The notes below the pieces were generated by a model that saw only the letters and a program-made list of their open reading frames with translations, had not been told where the DNA came from and ran no database searches. A stretch of DNA of 64,000 nt, taken from contig NZ_JYNH01000009.1 in the NCBI RefSeq assembly GCF_000960765.1, forward strand, positions 1 to 64,000, written 5' to 3'. Made by a program: the position numbers and the translations under genes. Positions 26,304-35,009 of the stretch are shown here, piece after piece; position 1 is the first letter of the stretch, and every line of letters starts with the position of its first letter. This DNA is from Desulfosporosinus sp. I2. Lineage in GTDB: Bacteria > Bacillota > Desulfitobacteriia > Desulfitobacteriales > Desulfitobacteriaceae.

Positions 26304-27260
26304 TCAGGCCCTCCCATCTCCGAACCGCGCTGAAAGACGCTTGTATTCCCGTTCAGCAGATTGCATGATGTCTTGAATGATCTGGGCAGCAGGTTCAATA
26401 CGTTGAACCGCTCCAGCGACTTGACCCGCCATAATCGACCCATTCTCGATATCTCCCTCGACCATAGCTAAGCGTAATTTTCCGACTCCCAGTTTTTCCA
26501 GATCCGCAGCCGGCATTCCTTCCCGTTCATATTGATCCATTGCACGGGTAAAGCGGTTATCTAAGCAACGCACTGGATGACCTGTTGAACGTCCGGTAAT
26601 GACTGTAGCCCGATCTTTAGCTTTGATGATTTTCTCTTTAATAAGAGGGGAAATAGTACATTCCTCCGCGCACATAAAGCGGGTCCCCATTTGGACTCCT
26701 TCGGCGCCGAGAGCCAGAGCCGCCACTAAACCACGCCCATCCACAATTCCCCCTGCAGCAATGACCGGAATCTTCACAGCATCCACAACTTGGGGTACTA
26801 GGGGAAAGGTACCTATTTCTCCAATATGTCCACCCGATTCCATTCCTTCGGCGATGAGGGCGTCAACCCCCGCCCTTTCAAGACGTTTGGCCAAAGCAAC
26901 CGAAGCAACCACAGGGATCACCTTTGTGCCAACTTCTTTAAGCATGGGTACGTATTTGCCTGGATTCCCCGCCCCCGTAGTAATTACCGGGACACGCTCC
27001 TCTAAGATAACCTGCATAACATCATCGACAAACGGAGACATGAGCATGACATTGACCCCATACGGTTTTTTCGTGATAGCTTTCACCTTTCGAATTTCCT
27101 CACGCAACCAATCAGCGGGAGCCTGCCCAGAGCCGATAATCCCTAATCCTCCGCTTTCGGAGACAGCGGCGACCAATTCCCCAGTCGAAGTCCAAGCCAT
27201 TCCTCCTTGAAAAATTGGGTACTCAATTTTGATAAGTTCACAGATCCTAGTCTTAATCAT
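26304..27260 (-). CDS. fabK: Enoyl-ACP reductase II (FMN), FabK
   Basis: The 318-residue flavoprotein has the FabK layout: YPIFQGGMAW at the N-terminus, GVNVMLMSP, AEGMESGGHIG with the catalytic-type histidine, and GGIVDGRGL plus GVQMGTRF for FMN. The C-terminus (AEREYKRLS) lacks cysteines. Its place between fabH and fabD is the usual one in Clostridia, so it is the probable main enoyl reductase; no FabI is present in the window. Confidence 0.92.
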   Translation of the reverse strand: MIKTRICELIKIEYPIFQGGMAWTSTGELVAAVSESGGLGIIGSGQAPADWLREEIRKVKAITKKPYGVNVMLMSPFVDDVMQVILEERVPVITTGAGNPGKYVPMLKEVGTKVIPVVASVALAKRLERAGVDALIAEGMESGGHIGEIGTFPLVPQVVDAVKIPVIAAGGIVDGRGLVAALALGAEGVQMGTRFMCAEECTISPLIKEKIIKAKDRATVITGRSTGHPVRCLDNRFTRAMDQYEREGMPAADLEKLGVGKLRLAMVEGDIENGSIMAGQVAGAVQRIEPAAQIIQDIMQSAEREYKRLSARFGDGRA

Positions 27261-28257
27261 TTTTTATGCCTACTTTCGTCCATTTCAAAACACACGCTCC
27301 CCAAGTCAATCCTGTTCCGAACCCGACCATAACAATAATATCCCCTTCTGAAATGAGACCTGCTTGAAAAGCCTCATCCAAGGCCACTGGAATGGACGCG
27401 GCTGACATATTGCCATATTTATCTAAATTAATCACCACTTTGTCCGGAGAAATTTTCAATCTCTTTACCGCAGCATCAACGATCCGTATATTAGCTTGAT
27501 GGGGGATCAGTAAATCGATATCTTCTTTTATTAACCCGGCCTTCTCAAGAACCTTAAGCGAAACATCCCCCATGATCCGTACCGCAAATTTAAAGACTTC
27601 TTTGCCCTCCATCTGAAGGGTATGCAGATTTTTCTCCACGGTTTCCGAACTGGCTGGACACTTCGACCCCCCCGCCGGTTGGCTAAGTAATGAGCCACCT
27701 GAACCATCTGAGCCTAATTCGAAACTCAAAAAGCCAAAGCCTTCTTCGACTTGCTGCAAAACCGCAGCCCCACCACCATCACCAAAAAGAACACAGGTTG
27801 AACGATCTTTCCAGTTAAGGATTTTACTCAACGTTTCTCCGCCAATGACCAACACCGTTTTGTACGTTCCTGAGGCGATAAATTGGCTGCCTGTTGCCAC
27901 AGCATAGATAAACCCTGTGCATCCCGCTTCCAAATCAAAGGCCGCTGCTTTTTTGGCCCCTAAACGATCAGCAACTAGGCAAGCTGTTGCCGGGAACGCA
28001 TAATCAGGTGTTATCGTGGCAACGATGATCAAATCTACGTCTTCAGGGGCGATCCGAGCATCCTCTAAGGCCCGCAAGCCTGCTTGGTAACATAGTTCTG
28101 ACACAGGCATGTCCTTTGGGGCGATATGACGCTGTTTAATCCCTGTCCGAGATACGATCCATTCATCCTTTGTATCCACAAATTGTTCTAAATCCAAATT
28201 GGTTACAACATTTTCTGGAACGTATGACCCTATACCCACAATTCCCACATTACGCAT
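27253..28257 (-). CDS. fabH: 3-oxoacyl-ACP synthase III
   Basis: FabH starts fatty acid synthesis from acyl-CoA and malonyl-ACP. Catalytic residues occur in LEAGCTGFIYA (Cys), LIPHQANIRI (His) and YGNMSAASIP (Asn). The 334-residue protein overlaps fabK by eight bases. Branched-chain primer use is common in the group but cannot be shown here. Confidence 0.97.
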   Translation of the reverse strand: MRNVGIVGIGSYVPENVVTNLDLEQFVDTKDEWIVSRTGIKQRHIAPKDMPVSELCYQAGLRALEDARIAPEDVDLIIVATITPDYAFPATACLVADRLGAKKAAAFDLEAGCTGFIYAVATGSQFIASGTYKTVLVIGGETLSKILNWKDRSTCVLFGDGGGAAVLQQVEEGFGFLSFELGSDGSGGSLLSQPAGGSKCPASSETVEKNLHTLQMEGKEVFKFAVRIMGDVSLKVLEKAGLIKEDIDLLIPHQANIRIVDAAVKRLKISPDKVVINLDKYGNMSAASIPVALDEAFQAGLISEGDIIVMVGFGTGLTWGACVLKWTKVGIKND

Positions 28258-28293
28258 CGATCGCAGTCCTCTTTTCTTAATACTAAACCAGGT

Positions 28294-29277
28294 TTACTTT
28301 GGGAGATCTTCCCGAATCTGTTTAATCAAACCCACTTGCACACACTCTCTTGCAACACGGATGGCATTTGAAATTGCTTTCGCTTTTGAACTTCCATGAC
28401 AGATGATGCTAATTCCATCCACTCCAAGGAGTGGGGCTCCACCATATTCAGCATAATCCATCATTTGAGCAATCTCTTTTAAGCCCGGTTTTACAGCGAG
28501 TGCTCCAATTTTTCGAACCAGATTTGAAGTAATCTTTTCTTTTATCTGCTCAAATAATACCCCGGCCAGCCCTTCTAAGGTCTTAAGTAAGATATTCCCA
28601 GCAAAACCGTCGCAGATCACTACATCAGCGCGTCCATAGGGAACATCTCGTCCTTCAACGTTACCCATAAAATTCAACGCACTAGCTTTTAATAAAGGGT
28701 AAGCCTTCTGGGTCAGTTCATTTCCTTTTCCTTCTTCGCTCCCTACGTTCAATAACCCCACGCGTGGATTGGCAATTCCTAAAATTTTCTTGGCATATAT
28801 GCTCCCCATTAAAGCAAATTGACAAAGTTGCTCCGGAGTAGCGTCCATATTTGCCCCCACATCGAGAATAAGTTTACCCCCTTCTGGAGTCGGCAGGACC
28901 GTAGCTATGGCAGGACGTTCTATGCCCTTGATCCTCCCCAAGCCCAAAAGTGCAGCAGCCATTTGGGCACCAGTACTTCCAGCACTAACGACGGCATCCG
29001 CATCCCCTTGCTTGACTAATTTAGTCGCAACTACAATCGAGGAATCCTTCTTTTTACGGACCGCATTAGCCGGATGTTCGTCCATCTCTATAACTTCAGA
29101 CGCTCCATAAATCATAATATTCCTCAGTTTCGAGTCCTTAAGGAAGGGTTGAATCCGTTCTTCCTGCCCTACTAAAATTAGCTGTACATTTGGATTTGCT
29201 TCTGCTGCCATGAGAGTGCCTTTAATTATCTCCTCTGGGGCGTGATCACCACCCATTGCATCCACAGCGATTTTCAT
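28294..29277 (-). CDS. plsX: Phosphate acyltransferase PlsX
   Basis: PlsX converts acyl-ACP to acyl-phosphate for PlsY. The N-terminus MKIAVDAMGGDHAPEEI is the family signature, and the ATG at 29275-29277 has AAGGAGATGG upstream. The protein is 327 residues. It follows fapR closely, as in B. subtilis (fapR-plsX-fabD-fabG). Confidence 0.97.
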   Translation of the reverse strand: MKIAVDAMGGDHAPEEIIKGTLMAAEANPNVQLILVGQEERIQPFLKDSKLRNIMIYGASEVIEMDEHPANAVRKKKDSSIVVATKLVKQGDADAVVSAGSTGAQMAAALLGLGRIKGIERPAIATVLPTPEGGKLILDVGANMDATPEQLCQFALMGSIYAKKILGIANPRVGLLNVGSEEGKGNELTQKAYPLLKASALNFMGNVEGRDVPYGRADVVICDGFAGNILLKTLEGLAGVLFEQIKEKITSNLVRKIGALAVKPGLKEIAQMMDYAEYGGAPLLGVDGISIICHGSSKAKAISNAIRVARECVQVGLIKQIREDLPK

Positions 29278-29305
29278 CGTTCCATCTCCTTTTCCCGTAC
29301 ACCCC

Positions 29306-29872
29306 TTAATCATTCAGTGCAAAAAGAATCCAATTCCCGCGGAGTACTTCCTCTGAATTTACGTTTACCGTTACTTGAACCCAATATTTATTCAGTTGTC
29401 GTTTAACAACGGTTCCTTTCGCAATAACCACTTCACCCAACTGTACGGGTCTGATAAATTTCAACTCGACACTTCCCGTCAGGGCCATTGGAGCATCCAC
29501 TAAAGCAATGGCAAGAGAATTTGCTTGGGCAAATAAATAATGGCCCCGAGCAACTCTGGCTTTTGTCAAAACCATGCTCTCATCAATGACTAGTCTTGAA
29601 CAGGCTCTCTCTCCAATAATAAGTTCGAGCAACTCTCCGATTAGTTCCTGGTCATCTAACGATTTTAAGGTTGAATACGCTTCTTGAGCTACGGCCCGAG
29701 TTCGTTCTCGGAGCTCAGGAATCCCAAGTTCACTACGATCTAAACGAATGGTTGAGACACTCACCTTAAACCGTTCAGAAAGCTCCTCGTCCGTAAAAAA
29801 CGGATGCTTAGAGAGAGCTTCTCCTAAAACTTTACGGCGTTCTTCTTTATGATAACGCCCCATTTCTATCAC
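29306..29872 (-). CDS. fapR: Fatty acid and phospholipid biosynthesis repressor FapR
   Basis: FapR is a malonyl-CoA-responsive repressor. It has an N-terminal helix-turn-helix (TDEELSERFKVSVSTIRLDR, about 27-46) and a C-terminal hotdog effector domain with ARGHYLFAQANSLAIA. The GTG start at 29872 has AAGGTGAG five bases upstream; an ATG three codons later is possible. Its promoter overlaps a 17-bp palindrome resembling a FapR operator, implying autoregulation and control of the plsX-fabH-fabK-fabD-fabG-acpP run. Confidence 0.93.
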   Translation of the reverse strand: MIEMGRYHKEERRKVLGEALSKHPFFTDEELSERFKVSVSTIRLDRSELGIPELRERTRAVAQEAYSTLKSLDDQELIGELLELIIGERACSRLVIDESMVLTKARVARGHYLFAQANSLAIALVDAPMALTGSVELKFIRPVQLGEVVIAKGTVVKRQLNKYWVQVTVNVNSEEVLRGNWILFALND

Positions 29873-29955
29873 CGTTTCTCACCTTGCATTACTTCTTTCG
29901 TTCTTGCTCAATTATCCGATGACTATAACGTAGTTCGTAGATTTTTAATCTGACA

Positions 29956-29988
29956 TTCGAACATCGAATCTCAAACTTCGAACATCGA
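29956..29988. repeat. Heptad repeat in the fapR leader
   Basis: Reading leftward: partial unit TCGAT, then GTTCGAA, GTTTGAG, ATTCGAT, GTTCGAA. The array begins right after the putative FapR operator, so it would be transcribed. Confidence 0.65.
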
Positions 29989-29989
29989 T

Positions 29990-30006
29990 TTATGACCTGG
30001 TCACAA
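29990..30006. promoter_or_regulatory. Candidate FapR operator
   Basis: TTATGACCTGGTCACAA is an imperfect palindrome (seven of eight arm positions) centred on CCTGG. The Bacillus FapR consensus TTAGTACCTGGTACTAA matches at 12 of 17 positions. It begins at the last base of the -10 hexamer and covers the start site, an ideal repressor position. Confidence 0.6.
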
Positions 30007-30034
30007 TTATAGACTATCTTTAAAGACTTATCAA
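30006..30034 (-). promoter_or_regulatory. Sigma-A-type promoter of the fapR operon
   Basis: TTGATA (30029-30034) and a perfect TATAAT (30006-30011) are 17 bp apart on the minus strand. The expected leader is about 125 nt. Confidence 0.8.
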
Positions 30035-30065
30035 GAAATAACCCTGTCGAAAGCAGTTGGAATCT

Positions 30066-30195
30066 AAAGAAAACTTGGCTGCCGCCCGACGACACTGTCT
30101 TCGCACGTGTTAGCTTAGCGGAGAAGCCTTGCGAAGGCGGCCGCCTTAGTTGCCCTTATGCTTCCAGAAAGTATATAACGAAGTTATACTTTCTG
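30066..30195. repeat. Dispersed repeat and hairpin between rpmF and fapR
   Basis: AAAGAAAACTTGGCT (30066-30080) and CGACGACACTGTCTTCG (30087-30103) plus CACGTGT repeat the 7150-7195 element. A separate perfect hairpin, CAGAAAGTATA (30165-30175) with TATACTTTCTG (30185-30195), follows. Confidence 0.7.
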
Positions 30196-30202
30196 ACTAG
30201 TA

Positions 30203-30245
30203 TAAAAAAACAAGGAACTCTCATACAAAGAGTTCCTTGTTTTTT
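30203..30245 (-). terminator. Bidirectional-type terminator after rpmF
   Basis: ACAAGGAACTCT (30210-30221) and AGAGTTCCTTGT (30229-30240) form a perfect 12-bp stem with A and T runs on both sides (30204-30210 and 30240-30245). It ends rpmF transcription on the minus strand, 10 bases past the stop. Confidence 0.9.
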
Positions 30246-30254
30246 AGCGTAGCT

Positions 30255-30434
30255 TTATGCTTCAACAGTAATAACTGCCTTGGAATTATAAAACCCACAA
30301 CTTGGGCATATATAATGAGGCATTTTTGGCTGATGGCATTGGGGGCATTTGATGTGGTTCGGTGCAGTTAGTTTCCACATAGCCCGACGTTTACGCACTC
30401 TTGATTTAGACTGTCGATGTTGCGGAACACCCAT
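30255..30434 (-). CDS. rpmF: 50S ribosomal protein L32
   Basis: A 59-residue protein, MGVPQHRQSKSRVRKRRAMW at the start, followed by a four-cysteine zinc ribbon (CPQC at 30-33 and CPSC at 43-46). This is the Cys-containing L32 form. The ATG at 30432-30434 is preceded by AAAGGGGG. It follows yceD by 32 bases in the standard yceD-rpmF pair. Confidence 0.97.
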   Translation of the reverse strand: MGVPQHRQSKSRVRKRRAMWKLTAPNHIKCPQCHQPKMPHYICPSCGFYNSKAVITVEA

Positions 30435-30466
30435 AGTTACACCCCCTTTATGTTTACGGAAATTAA

Positions 30467-30976
30467 TCAGTTATTGGATTGCCACTTTGCCAGTGCCGCT
30501 AACCGGGGATCCACGACACCTTCCCCACAATGACATGGGGTTAGATTTCGATTTGCGCCACAGGTTGGGCATAGTCCCTGACACTTTGCTGAACATATAA
30601 ACTTCATGGGTAAAGCTACCACAATTTGTTCAAGAATTCGATCCGTAATATCAATCTCATCTTTGTCCAAAAGGAGAGCTGTCTCAAGTTGATCGTCTGT
30701 TGCAAGCGCTCGAAAAACCCATTCGTCTTGGAAGGAGAGACTTAAGGGATAAACGAACGACTCCAGACAACGTCCACACATAACTTTAAGGTCAGTGTGA
30801 ATAGTTCCATTAACGAGCATCGCTTTACTTGTGTTGTTTATCTGAAGTTGTACGCGTACGGGTGTTTGAAATGAGAGGGCTTCAATTCCCAAATCCAAGG
30901 AGGAGAAATCTTCCACTAAATCAAAATGGACACTTTCACCACTTCTATAACGAACTTGAGCGATGTTCACTTTCAT
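30467..30976 (-). CDS. YceD/DUF177 family protein
   Basis: A 169-residue DUF177 protein whose start ATG (30974-30976) has GGGGTGG upstream. It contains a CGRCLE pair in the centre and a cysteine-rich C-terminus (CSAKCQGLCPTCGAN, then CHC) likely to bind zinc. Family members are always next to rpmF and are linked to 23S rRNA or L32 biology; the exact role is not known for this protein. It is driven by a near-perfect sigma-A promoter. Confidence 0.88.
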   Translation of the reverse strand: MKVNIAQVRYRSGESVHFDLVEDFSSLDLGIEALSFQTPVRVQLQINNTSKAMLVNGTIHTDLKVMCGRCLESFVYPLSLSFQDEWVFRALATDDQLETALLLDKDEIDITDRILEQIVVALPMKFICSAKCQGLCPTCGANRNLTPCHCGEGVVDPRLAALAKWQSNN

Positions 30977-31002
30977 ATTACCACCCCAATACACATTCAT
31001 TA

Positions 31003-31030
31003 TTATAGTAGTCACATTTTTCTTTGTCAA
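31003..31030 (-). promoter_or_regulatory. Consensus sigma-A promoter of yceD-rpmF
   Basis: TTGACA (31025-31030) and TATAAT (31003-31008), both perfect, are 16 bp apart on the minus strand. Confidence 0.85.
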
Positions 31031-31053
31031 GGAAAACCCTTTAACCTAGAGGC

Positions 31054-31069
31054 GCAATTCATGAATTGC
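31054..31069. repeat. GCAATTCATGAATTGC palindrome
   Basis: A perfect 16-bp palindrome three bases beyond the ackA stop (31072). It shares its core with the long hairpin at 13205-13250. Confidence 0.6.
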
Positions 31070-31071
31070 AC

Positions 31072-32268
31072 TTACTTGCTTATTAATTCATGGGTATCAA
31101 GTGCAATCATCAATTCTTCATTAGTTGGTATGACAAGAACCCGACAACGTGCATGAGGCTTTGATACATCCACTTCTTCACTTCGAACCTTATTCTTCTC
31201 ACGGTCGATGCTCACGCCAAGATATTCCATGTTTTTACAAATTGCTTCACGCATGCTTGATGCGTTCTCCCCAACTCCCGCCGTGAATATTATGGCATCA
31301 ACTCCACCCAATACTGCGGCATATGCACCAATATATTGCCTAACATCGTGTTCAAAAATATCCAAGGCAAGCCGTGCACGGATATTTCCTTGTTCAGCAG
31401 CTACTTCGATGTCTCTAAAATCGCTGCTGATCCCTGAAACCCCTAAAGCTCCACACTTAGTATTTAGAAAATCATTCATCTGATCGACGTTTAAGTTTTC
31501 TCGGCACATAATATAGGTTACGATAGCTGGATCTAAGGCTCCAGAGCGTGTTCCCATCATGAGTCCATCTAAGGGAGTAAAACCCATCGACGTATCGATC
31601 GATTTTCCACCTCGGATGGCAGAAATCGAGGCACCGTTACCTAAGTGACAACTAATAATCTTTAGCTCTTTCAGCGGCTTTTTAAGAAGTACAGCAGCTC
31701 GCTGACTCACATATTTATGAGAAGTTCCATGGAAACCATATTTTCGGATTCCATACTTCTTATAATATTCATAGGGTAATCCATAGATATAAGTATTTGG
31801 TTTCATGGATTGATGGAAGGCTGTATCAAAAACGGCTACTTGGGGAACACCAGGCATCATTTTCTGACAAGCTTTAATCCCTGCGATATTGGGAGGATTG
31901 TGAAGAGGTGCCAGCTCAATACAGTCCTTAAGGGCCTTCATAACGGCATCATTAATAATGACTGAATTAGCAAATTTCTCTCCCCCATGAACTACACGAT
32001 GCCCGATTCCACAGATTTCCTTTAAATCCCCAATAGCACCGTATTCAGGAGATACTAAGGCTTCTAGTACGAGTTTGATAGCCACAGTATGATTAGGTAT
32101 CTCCACCTTAATCACGTGTTTTTCTCCTGACCTGGTTCGATGGGTAAGCACCGACCCTTGAAGTCCTATGCGATCAACAAGTCCTTTACCTATAGCATTC
32201 TTGGTGGTCATATCAATCACTTGATACTTAAGTGAGGAACTACCACAATTTATAACTAGTATTTTCAT
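31072..32268 (-). CDS. ackA: Acetate kinase
   Basis: AckA makes ATP from acetyl phosphate. The 398-residue protein has [10 protein letters not shown] (phosphate binding), GHRVVHGGE, the FDTAFHQSM catalytic region and [11 protein letters not shown]. No pta lies next to it in this window. Its place between the patatin gene and yceD matches the position of ackA in many Clostridia. About 170 bases upstream hold no gene; no strong promoter was identified there. Confidence 0.97.
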   Translation of the reverse strand: MKILVINCGSSSLKYQVIDMTTKNAIGKGLVDRIGLQGSVLTHRTRSGEKHVIKVEIPNHTVAIKLVLEALVSPEYGAIGDLKEICGIGHRVVHGGEKFANSVIINDAVMKALKDCIELAPLHNPPNIAGIKACQKMMPGVPQVAVFDTAFHQSMKPNTYIYGLPYEYYKKYGIRKYGFHGTSHKYVSQRAAVLLKKPLKELKIISCHLGNGASISAIRGGKSIDTSMGFTPLDGLMMGTRSGALDPAIVTYIMCRENLNVDQMNDFLNTKCGALGVSGISSDFRDIEVAAEQGNIRARLALDIFEHDVRQYIGAYAAVLGGVDAIIFTAGVGENASSMREAICKNMEYLGVSIDREKNKVRSEEVDVSKPHARCRVLVIPTNEELMIALDTHELISK

Positions 32269-32439
32269 TGTTATGCCCCTTTATGTTCCAATCTTTAGTT
32301 CAAATAAGTAGTGTAAAGAATTAATCATAGTGTTCCCTGAAAATTCAATTTGTCACTTCTTATTCTGCGCCATTTCTTTCCAATCTCTAATTAGGTTTCC
32401 TCAAAGAGTGTAGCACAAAATTGTTGGTTTTTTAACCCC
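32269..32439. other. Gap between ackA and the patatin gene
   Basis: AT-rich, no gene. A TATGAT hexamer on the minus strand (about 32327-32332) is a possible -10 for ackA but has no good -35. No hairpin terminator was found for the patatin gene. Confidence 0.4.
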
Positions 32440-33204
32440 TTACGCCATTATTCTTCTAATTTCAGAAGATTTCGCCAATGCTGCTGTCCGTCCAAGACGT
32501 ATAGCTTCTTCAGCACGATCAAACTGAAAACTCCCAATATGTCCAACATCCGGTTGAATTAGCAAGTCTGCGCCATGGCAATGAGCCTGAAACACTTCCT
32601 CTTCGAGAATCTCGATGGACTGAAGTAAAATGTCCATAGCACTACTCAATTTGTTACACAGACCTCTTTTCACATCGATGGCTAAAATCTTCTCCGCTCC
32701 CATTTCTCGAGCAATATGTACTGGTAATCGATTTTTGACAGCGCCATCGACTAAAAGACGCCCCTGATAGCGATAGGGTTTAAAAAATCCGGGGATGGAA
32801 ATACTCGCCCGAACTGCCTGTGCTACACTACCTTCACGAAACACGATCAACTCCCCGGATTCAAGGTCAGTTGCTACAATGGCTAACGGAATTTTTAGAT
32901 CTGAAAAAAGCATATCTTTGGTTAAGAGTCGTAGGACTTCGAGAATCCGATCTCCCTTGATAAGTCCCTCTTTGGAAACGGCTGGATCAAGAATTTTCTT
33001 AGCAAAACCAGGGTAAGTCAACAGCCGTTCAATACGATAGAGATCCATTCCGGAACACAACAAAGCGCCGAATATAGCACCTGCACTACATCCGACCACA
33101 ATATCCATATTGATCTTTTCTTCTTCAAGCACTTGTAGGATACCTAAGTGGGCTAAACCCCGAGCGCCTCCCGCTCCTAAAACGAGTCCTCTTTTTGGAT
33201 TCAT
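32440..33204 (-). CDS. Patatin-like phospholipase/esterase (YlbK/RssA type)
   Basis: The ATG at 33202-33204 with AAGGAGG upstream gives a 254-residue patatin-fold hydrolase. The oxyanion hole GAGGARG (10-16), the nucleophile GCSAG (Ser40) and the dyad motif DGAVKNRLP are intact, so it should be active. Substrate is unknown. In B. subtilis the homologue ylbK neighbours ylbJ, as here, though the two genes diverge in this genome. Confidence 0.9.
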   Translation of the reverse strand: MNPKRGLVLGAGGARGLAHLGILQVLEEEKINMDIVVGCSAGAIFGALLCSGMDLYRIERLLTYPGFAKKILDPAVSKEGLIKGDRILEVLRLLTKDMLFSDLKIPLAIVATDLESGELIVFREGSVAQAVRASISIPGFFKPYRYQGRLLVDGAVKNRLPVHIAREMGAEKILAIDVKRGLCNKLSSAMDILLQSIEILEEEVFQAHCHGADLLIQPDVGHIGSFQFDRAEEAIRLGRTAALAKSSEIRRIMA

Positions 33205-33290
33205 TGTTAGTTTCCTCCTTACCAAGACTTCTAGGGCCTGGCATACTTCCATATAAATTATGAAAGAAGGTGAAGGAAGGTGATATTTCT

Positions 33291-34442
33291 TTGACTAACG
33301 TTGTCCGCGTCTTTGCCTTAAGTCTCCTTGCCCTCGGAATGTTTATGTATCCACAGGAAGTACTTAACTCAGCTAACGGAGGATTGACCTTATGGTGGCG
33401 TTTTGTCCTCCCTGCTTTGCTCCCCTTTTTTATTCTCTCCGAACTTCTTATGGCTTCAGGGTTTGTTCATTTTCTCGGTGTTCTTCTAGAGTCGATCATG
33501 CGTCCAGTATTCTGTCTTCCCGGTAAAGCAGCTTTTGTCGTGGCCATGGGCTATACATCAGGGTTTCCAATGGGGGCTGTACTAACCGCTCGCCTCCGTA
33601 AAGAGGGAGAAATTTCACGTGAAGAGGGAGAACGCCTTTTAGCTTTTACTAATAACCCCAGCCCAGGCTTTATGTTCGGTGCGGTTGCCTCAGGAATGTT
33701 AGGTAAACCAGCACTTGGTTTACTCTTAGCCTGCTCAGTTTACCTCGCAAATTTGATCATTGGTTTCGTCTATCGTTTTTACCGTGTAACTTCTAGACCC
33801 CAGCAAAGCCTGCAATATCCTTCTTTCAAGCGAGCTTGGAACGAAATGAAAAATGCCCAGCTTAGAGACAAGCGCACTTTCGGTCAGGTCCTTGGGGATG
33901 CCGTTAAACAAAGTACTAACACTGTGCTTATGGTAGCCGGTTTTATGGCCTTTTTCTCAGTAATCCTGCGGCTCTTAAACCTCTGGCATATTACCTTGTT
34001 TTTAGCGACCCTTAGCCATAGTGTAATACCAATCCTTCAGATTCCCGTTTTTTACGCCCTTTTCAATGGCCTTTTTGAAATGACCTTAGGCTGCCAGGAA
34101 GCAATCCGAGCTCTTTCCGCCCTCCACCAACAAGTTGCACTTCTGGCCTTACTAATGGGCTGGGGGGGACTGTCTGTATTTGCACAAGTCGCCGGATTAA
34201 TTAGTGGAACCGATTTGCGCTTCTCTTCGTTTGTCATTGCCCGGGCACTTCAAGCCTTCATCGCCATGGGTCTGAGCCAGCTTTTCCTCTGGGTTGCGAA
34301 AGTACCCACCTCGACTCTTCCTCTCCAAGCTTCAGCCTCATCCGTCTTGGTTTGGAATACTTGGCATTTAAGCTCTCTCGTCTTTATCGGGATGATGGGT
34401 ACCCTATTAATCCTTGCTTTAAGCCGAGTCCGTGATTCGTGA
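33291..34442 (+). CDS. ylbJ: Sporulation integral membrane protein YlbJ
   Basis: A polytopic membrane protein of the nucleoside-recognition/YlbJ family with about eight hydrophobic segments. The conserved GYTSGFPMGAVLTARLRKEG and FTNNPSPGFMFGAV blocks identify it. A TTG at 33291 is preferred as start because AAGGAAGGTGAT lies just upstream; a GTG at 33270 is in frame but overlaps that site. YlbJ is a sigma-E-dependent sporulation protein in B. subtilis. It diverges from the patatin gene across less than 90 bp. Confidence 0.9.
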   Translation: MTNVVRVFALSLLALGMFMYPQEVLNSANGGLTLWWRFVLPALLPFFILSELLMASGFVHFLGVLLESIMRPVFCLPGKAAFVVAMGYTSGFPMGAVLTARLRKEGEISREEGERLLAFTNNPSPGFMFGAVASGMLGKPALGLLLACSVYLANLIIGFVYRFYRVTSRPQQSLQYPSFKRAWNEMKNAQLRDKRTFGQVLGDAVKQSTNTVLMVAGFMAFFSVILRLLNLWHITLFLATLSHSVIPILQIPVFYALFNGLFEMTLGCQEAIRALSALHQQVALLALLMGWGGLSVFAQVAGLISGTDLRFSSFVIARALQAFIAMGLSQLFLWVAKVPTSTLPLQASASSVLVWNTWHLSSLVFIGMMGTLLILALSRVRDS

Positions 34443-34472
34443 ACGCCAAGCCTTGGCGAAGGCGGTCAGTAT

Positions 34473-34502
34473 AAAAAAGGGTGAGCTTAACTCACCCTAC
34501 TC
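34473..34502. terminator. Shared terminator of ylbJ and the convergent coiled-coil gene
   Basis: GGGTGAG (34479-34485) pairs with CTCACCC (34491-34497). A run of six A (34473-34478) serves as the U tract for the minus-strand gene; TACTCTTTTT follows on the plus strand. The stem touches the stop codon of the minus-strand gene. Confidence 0.75.
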
Positions 34503-34991
34503 TTTTTCAGACAGAGCAGTTTTTCGGTCCCTGTCTTCCTTCCCTAGACCCTTTAGTTCTTCCCTATTTTTACGCAGAGCCTGAAGCGTCTGGAAGAGAC
34601 TTTGTTCAACATGTTGAAGCATTTCATCTGCATATTGAACAGCACCCGTCTTCACATCTCGAGCAAATGTTTGTGCCTGTTTAACGATATCTTCTCCATA
34701 GCTCTGAGCTTGTTTAACTACCTCATTTTCTATTGCCATCTTATCGACGTATGTTTTTCCACGCTCTAAAAGTTTTTGTGCTTCTGCTTCTGCCTCATCT
34801 AAAATACGTTGTCGCTCTTTTAAAACCCATTTGGCATTGGTTAGCTCTTCTGGTAAGGCCGCTCTTACTCGATCGAGCAGCTCAAAGATAACAGAGTCAT
34901 CGACTAAAACTTTTCCTGTCATAGGAATCTTGGTCCCATGATCTACAATCTCTTCCACTTCATTAAGTAAATTTAAAACATCATTTTCCAC
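34497..34991 (-). CDS. Coiled-coil protein of unknown function (ATP synthase subunit H/B-like)
   Basis: The 164-residue protein has an N-terminal motif LNLLNEVEEIVDHGTKIPMTGKVLVDDSVI followed by a long charged helix (ERQRILDEAEAEAQKLLERG onward) predicted to be coiled coil, resembling F/V-ATPase peripheral-stalk helices or DivIVA-like proteins. It has no membrane segment. In this position B. subtilis and many Clostridia have coaD. It probably forms a unit with rsmD. Function unknown. Confidence 0.8.
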   Translation of the reverse strand: MENDVLNLLNEVEEIVDHGTKIPMTGKVLVDDSVIFELLDRVRAALPEELTNAKWVLKERQRILDEAEAEAQKLLERGKTYVDKMAIENEVVKQAQSYGEDIVKQAQTFARDVKTGAVQYADEMLQHVEQSLFQTLQALRKNREELKGLGKEDRDRKTALSEKE

Positions 34992-35009
34992 TTATATCCT
35001 TCCCCTCTT

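Noticed and set aside
29889-30095. 68-codon frame on the minus strand upstream of fapR
   Set aside because: It spans the fapR promoter, operator and heptad repeat and has no ribosome binding site.
30165-30195. Resemblance to a loxP-type site (ATAACGAAGTTAT in the hairpin)
   Set aside because: Only part of one half-site matches, arms and spacer do not fit a Cre/lox site, and no tyrosine recombinase is nearby. It is a plain 11-bp hairpin.
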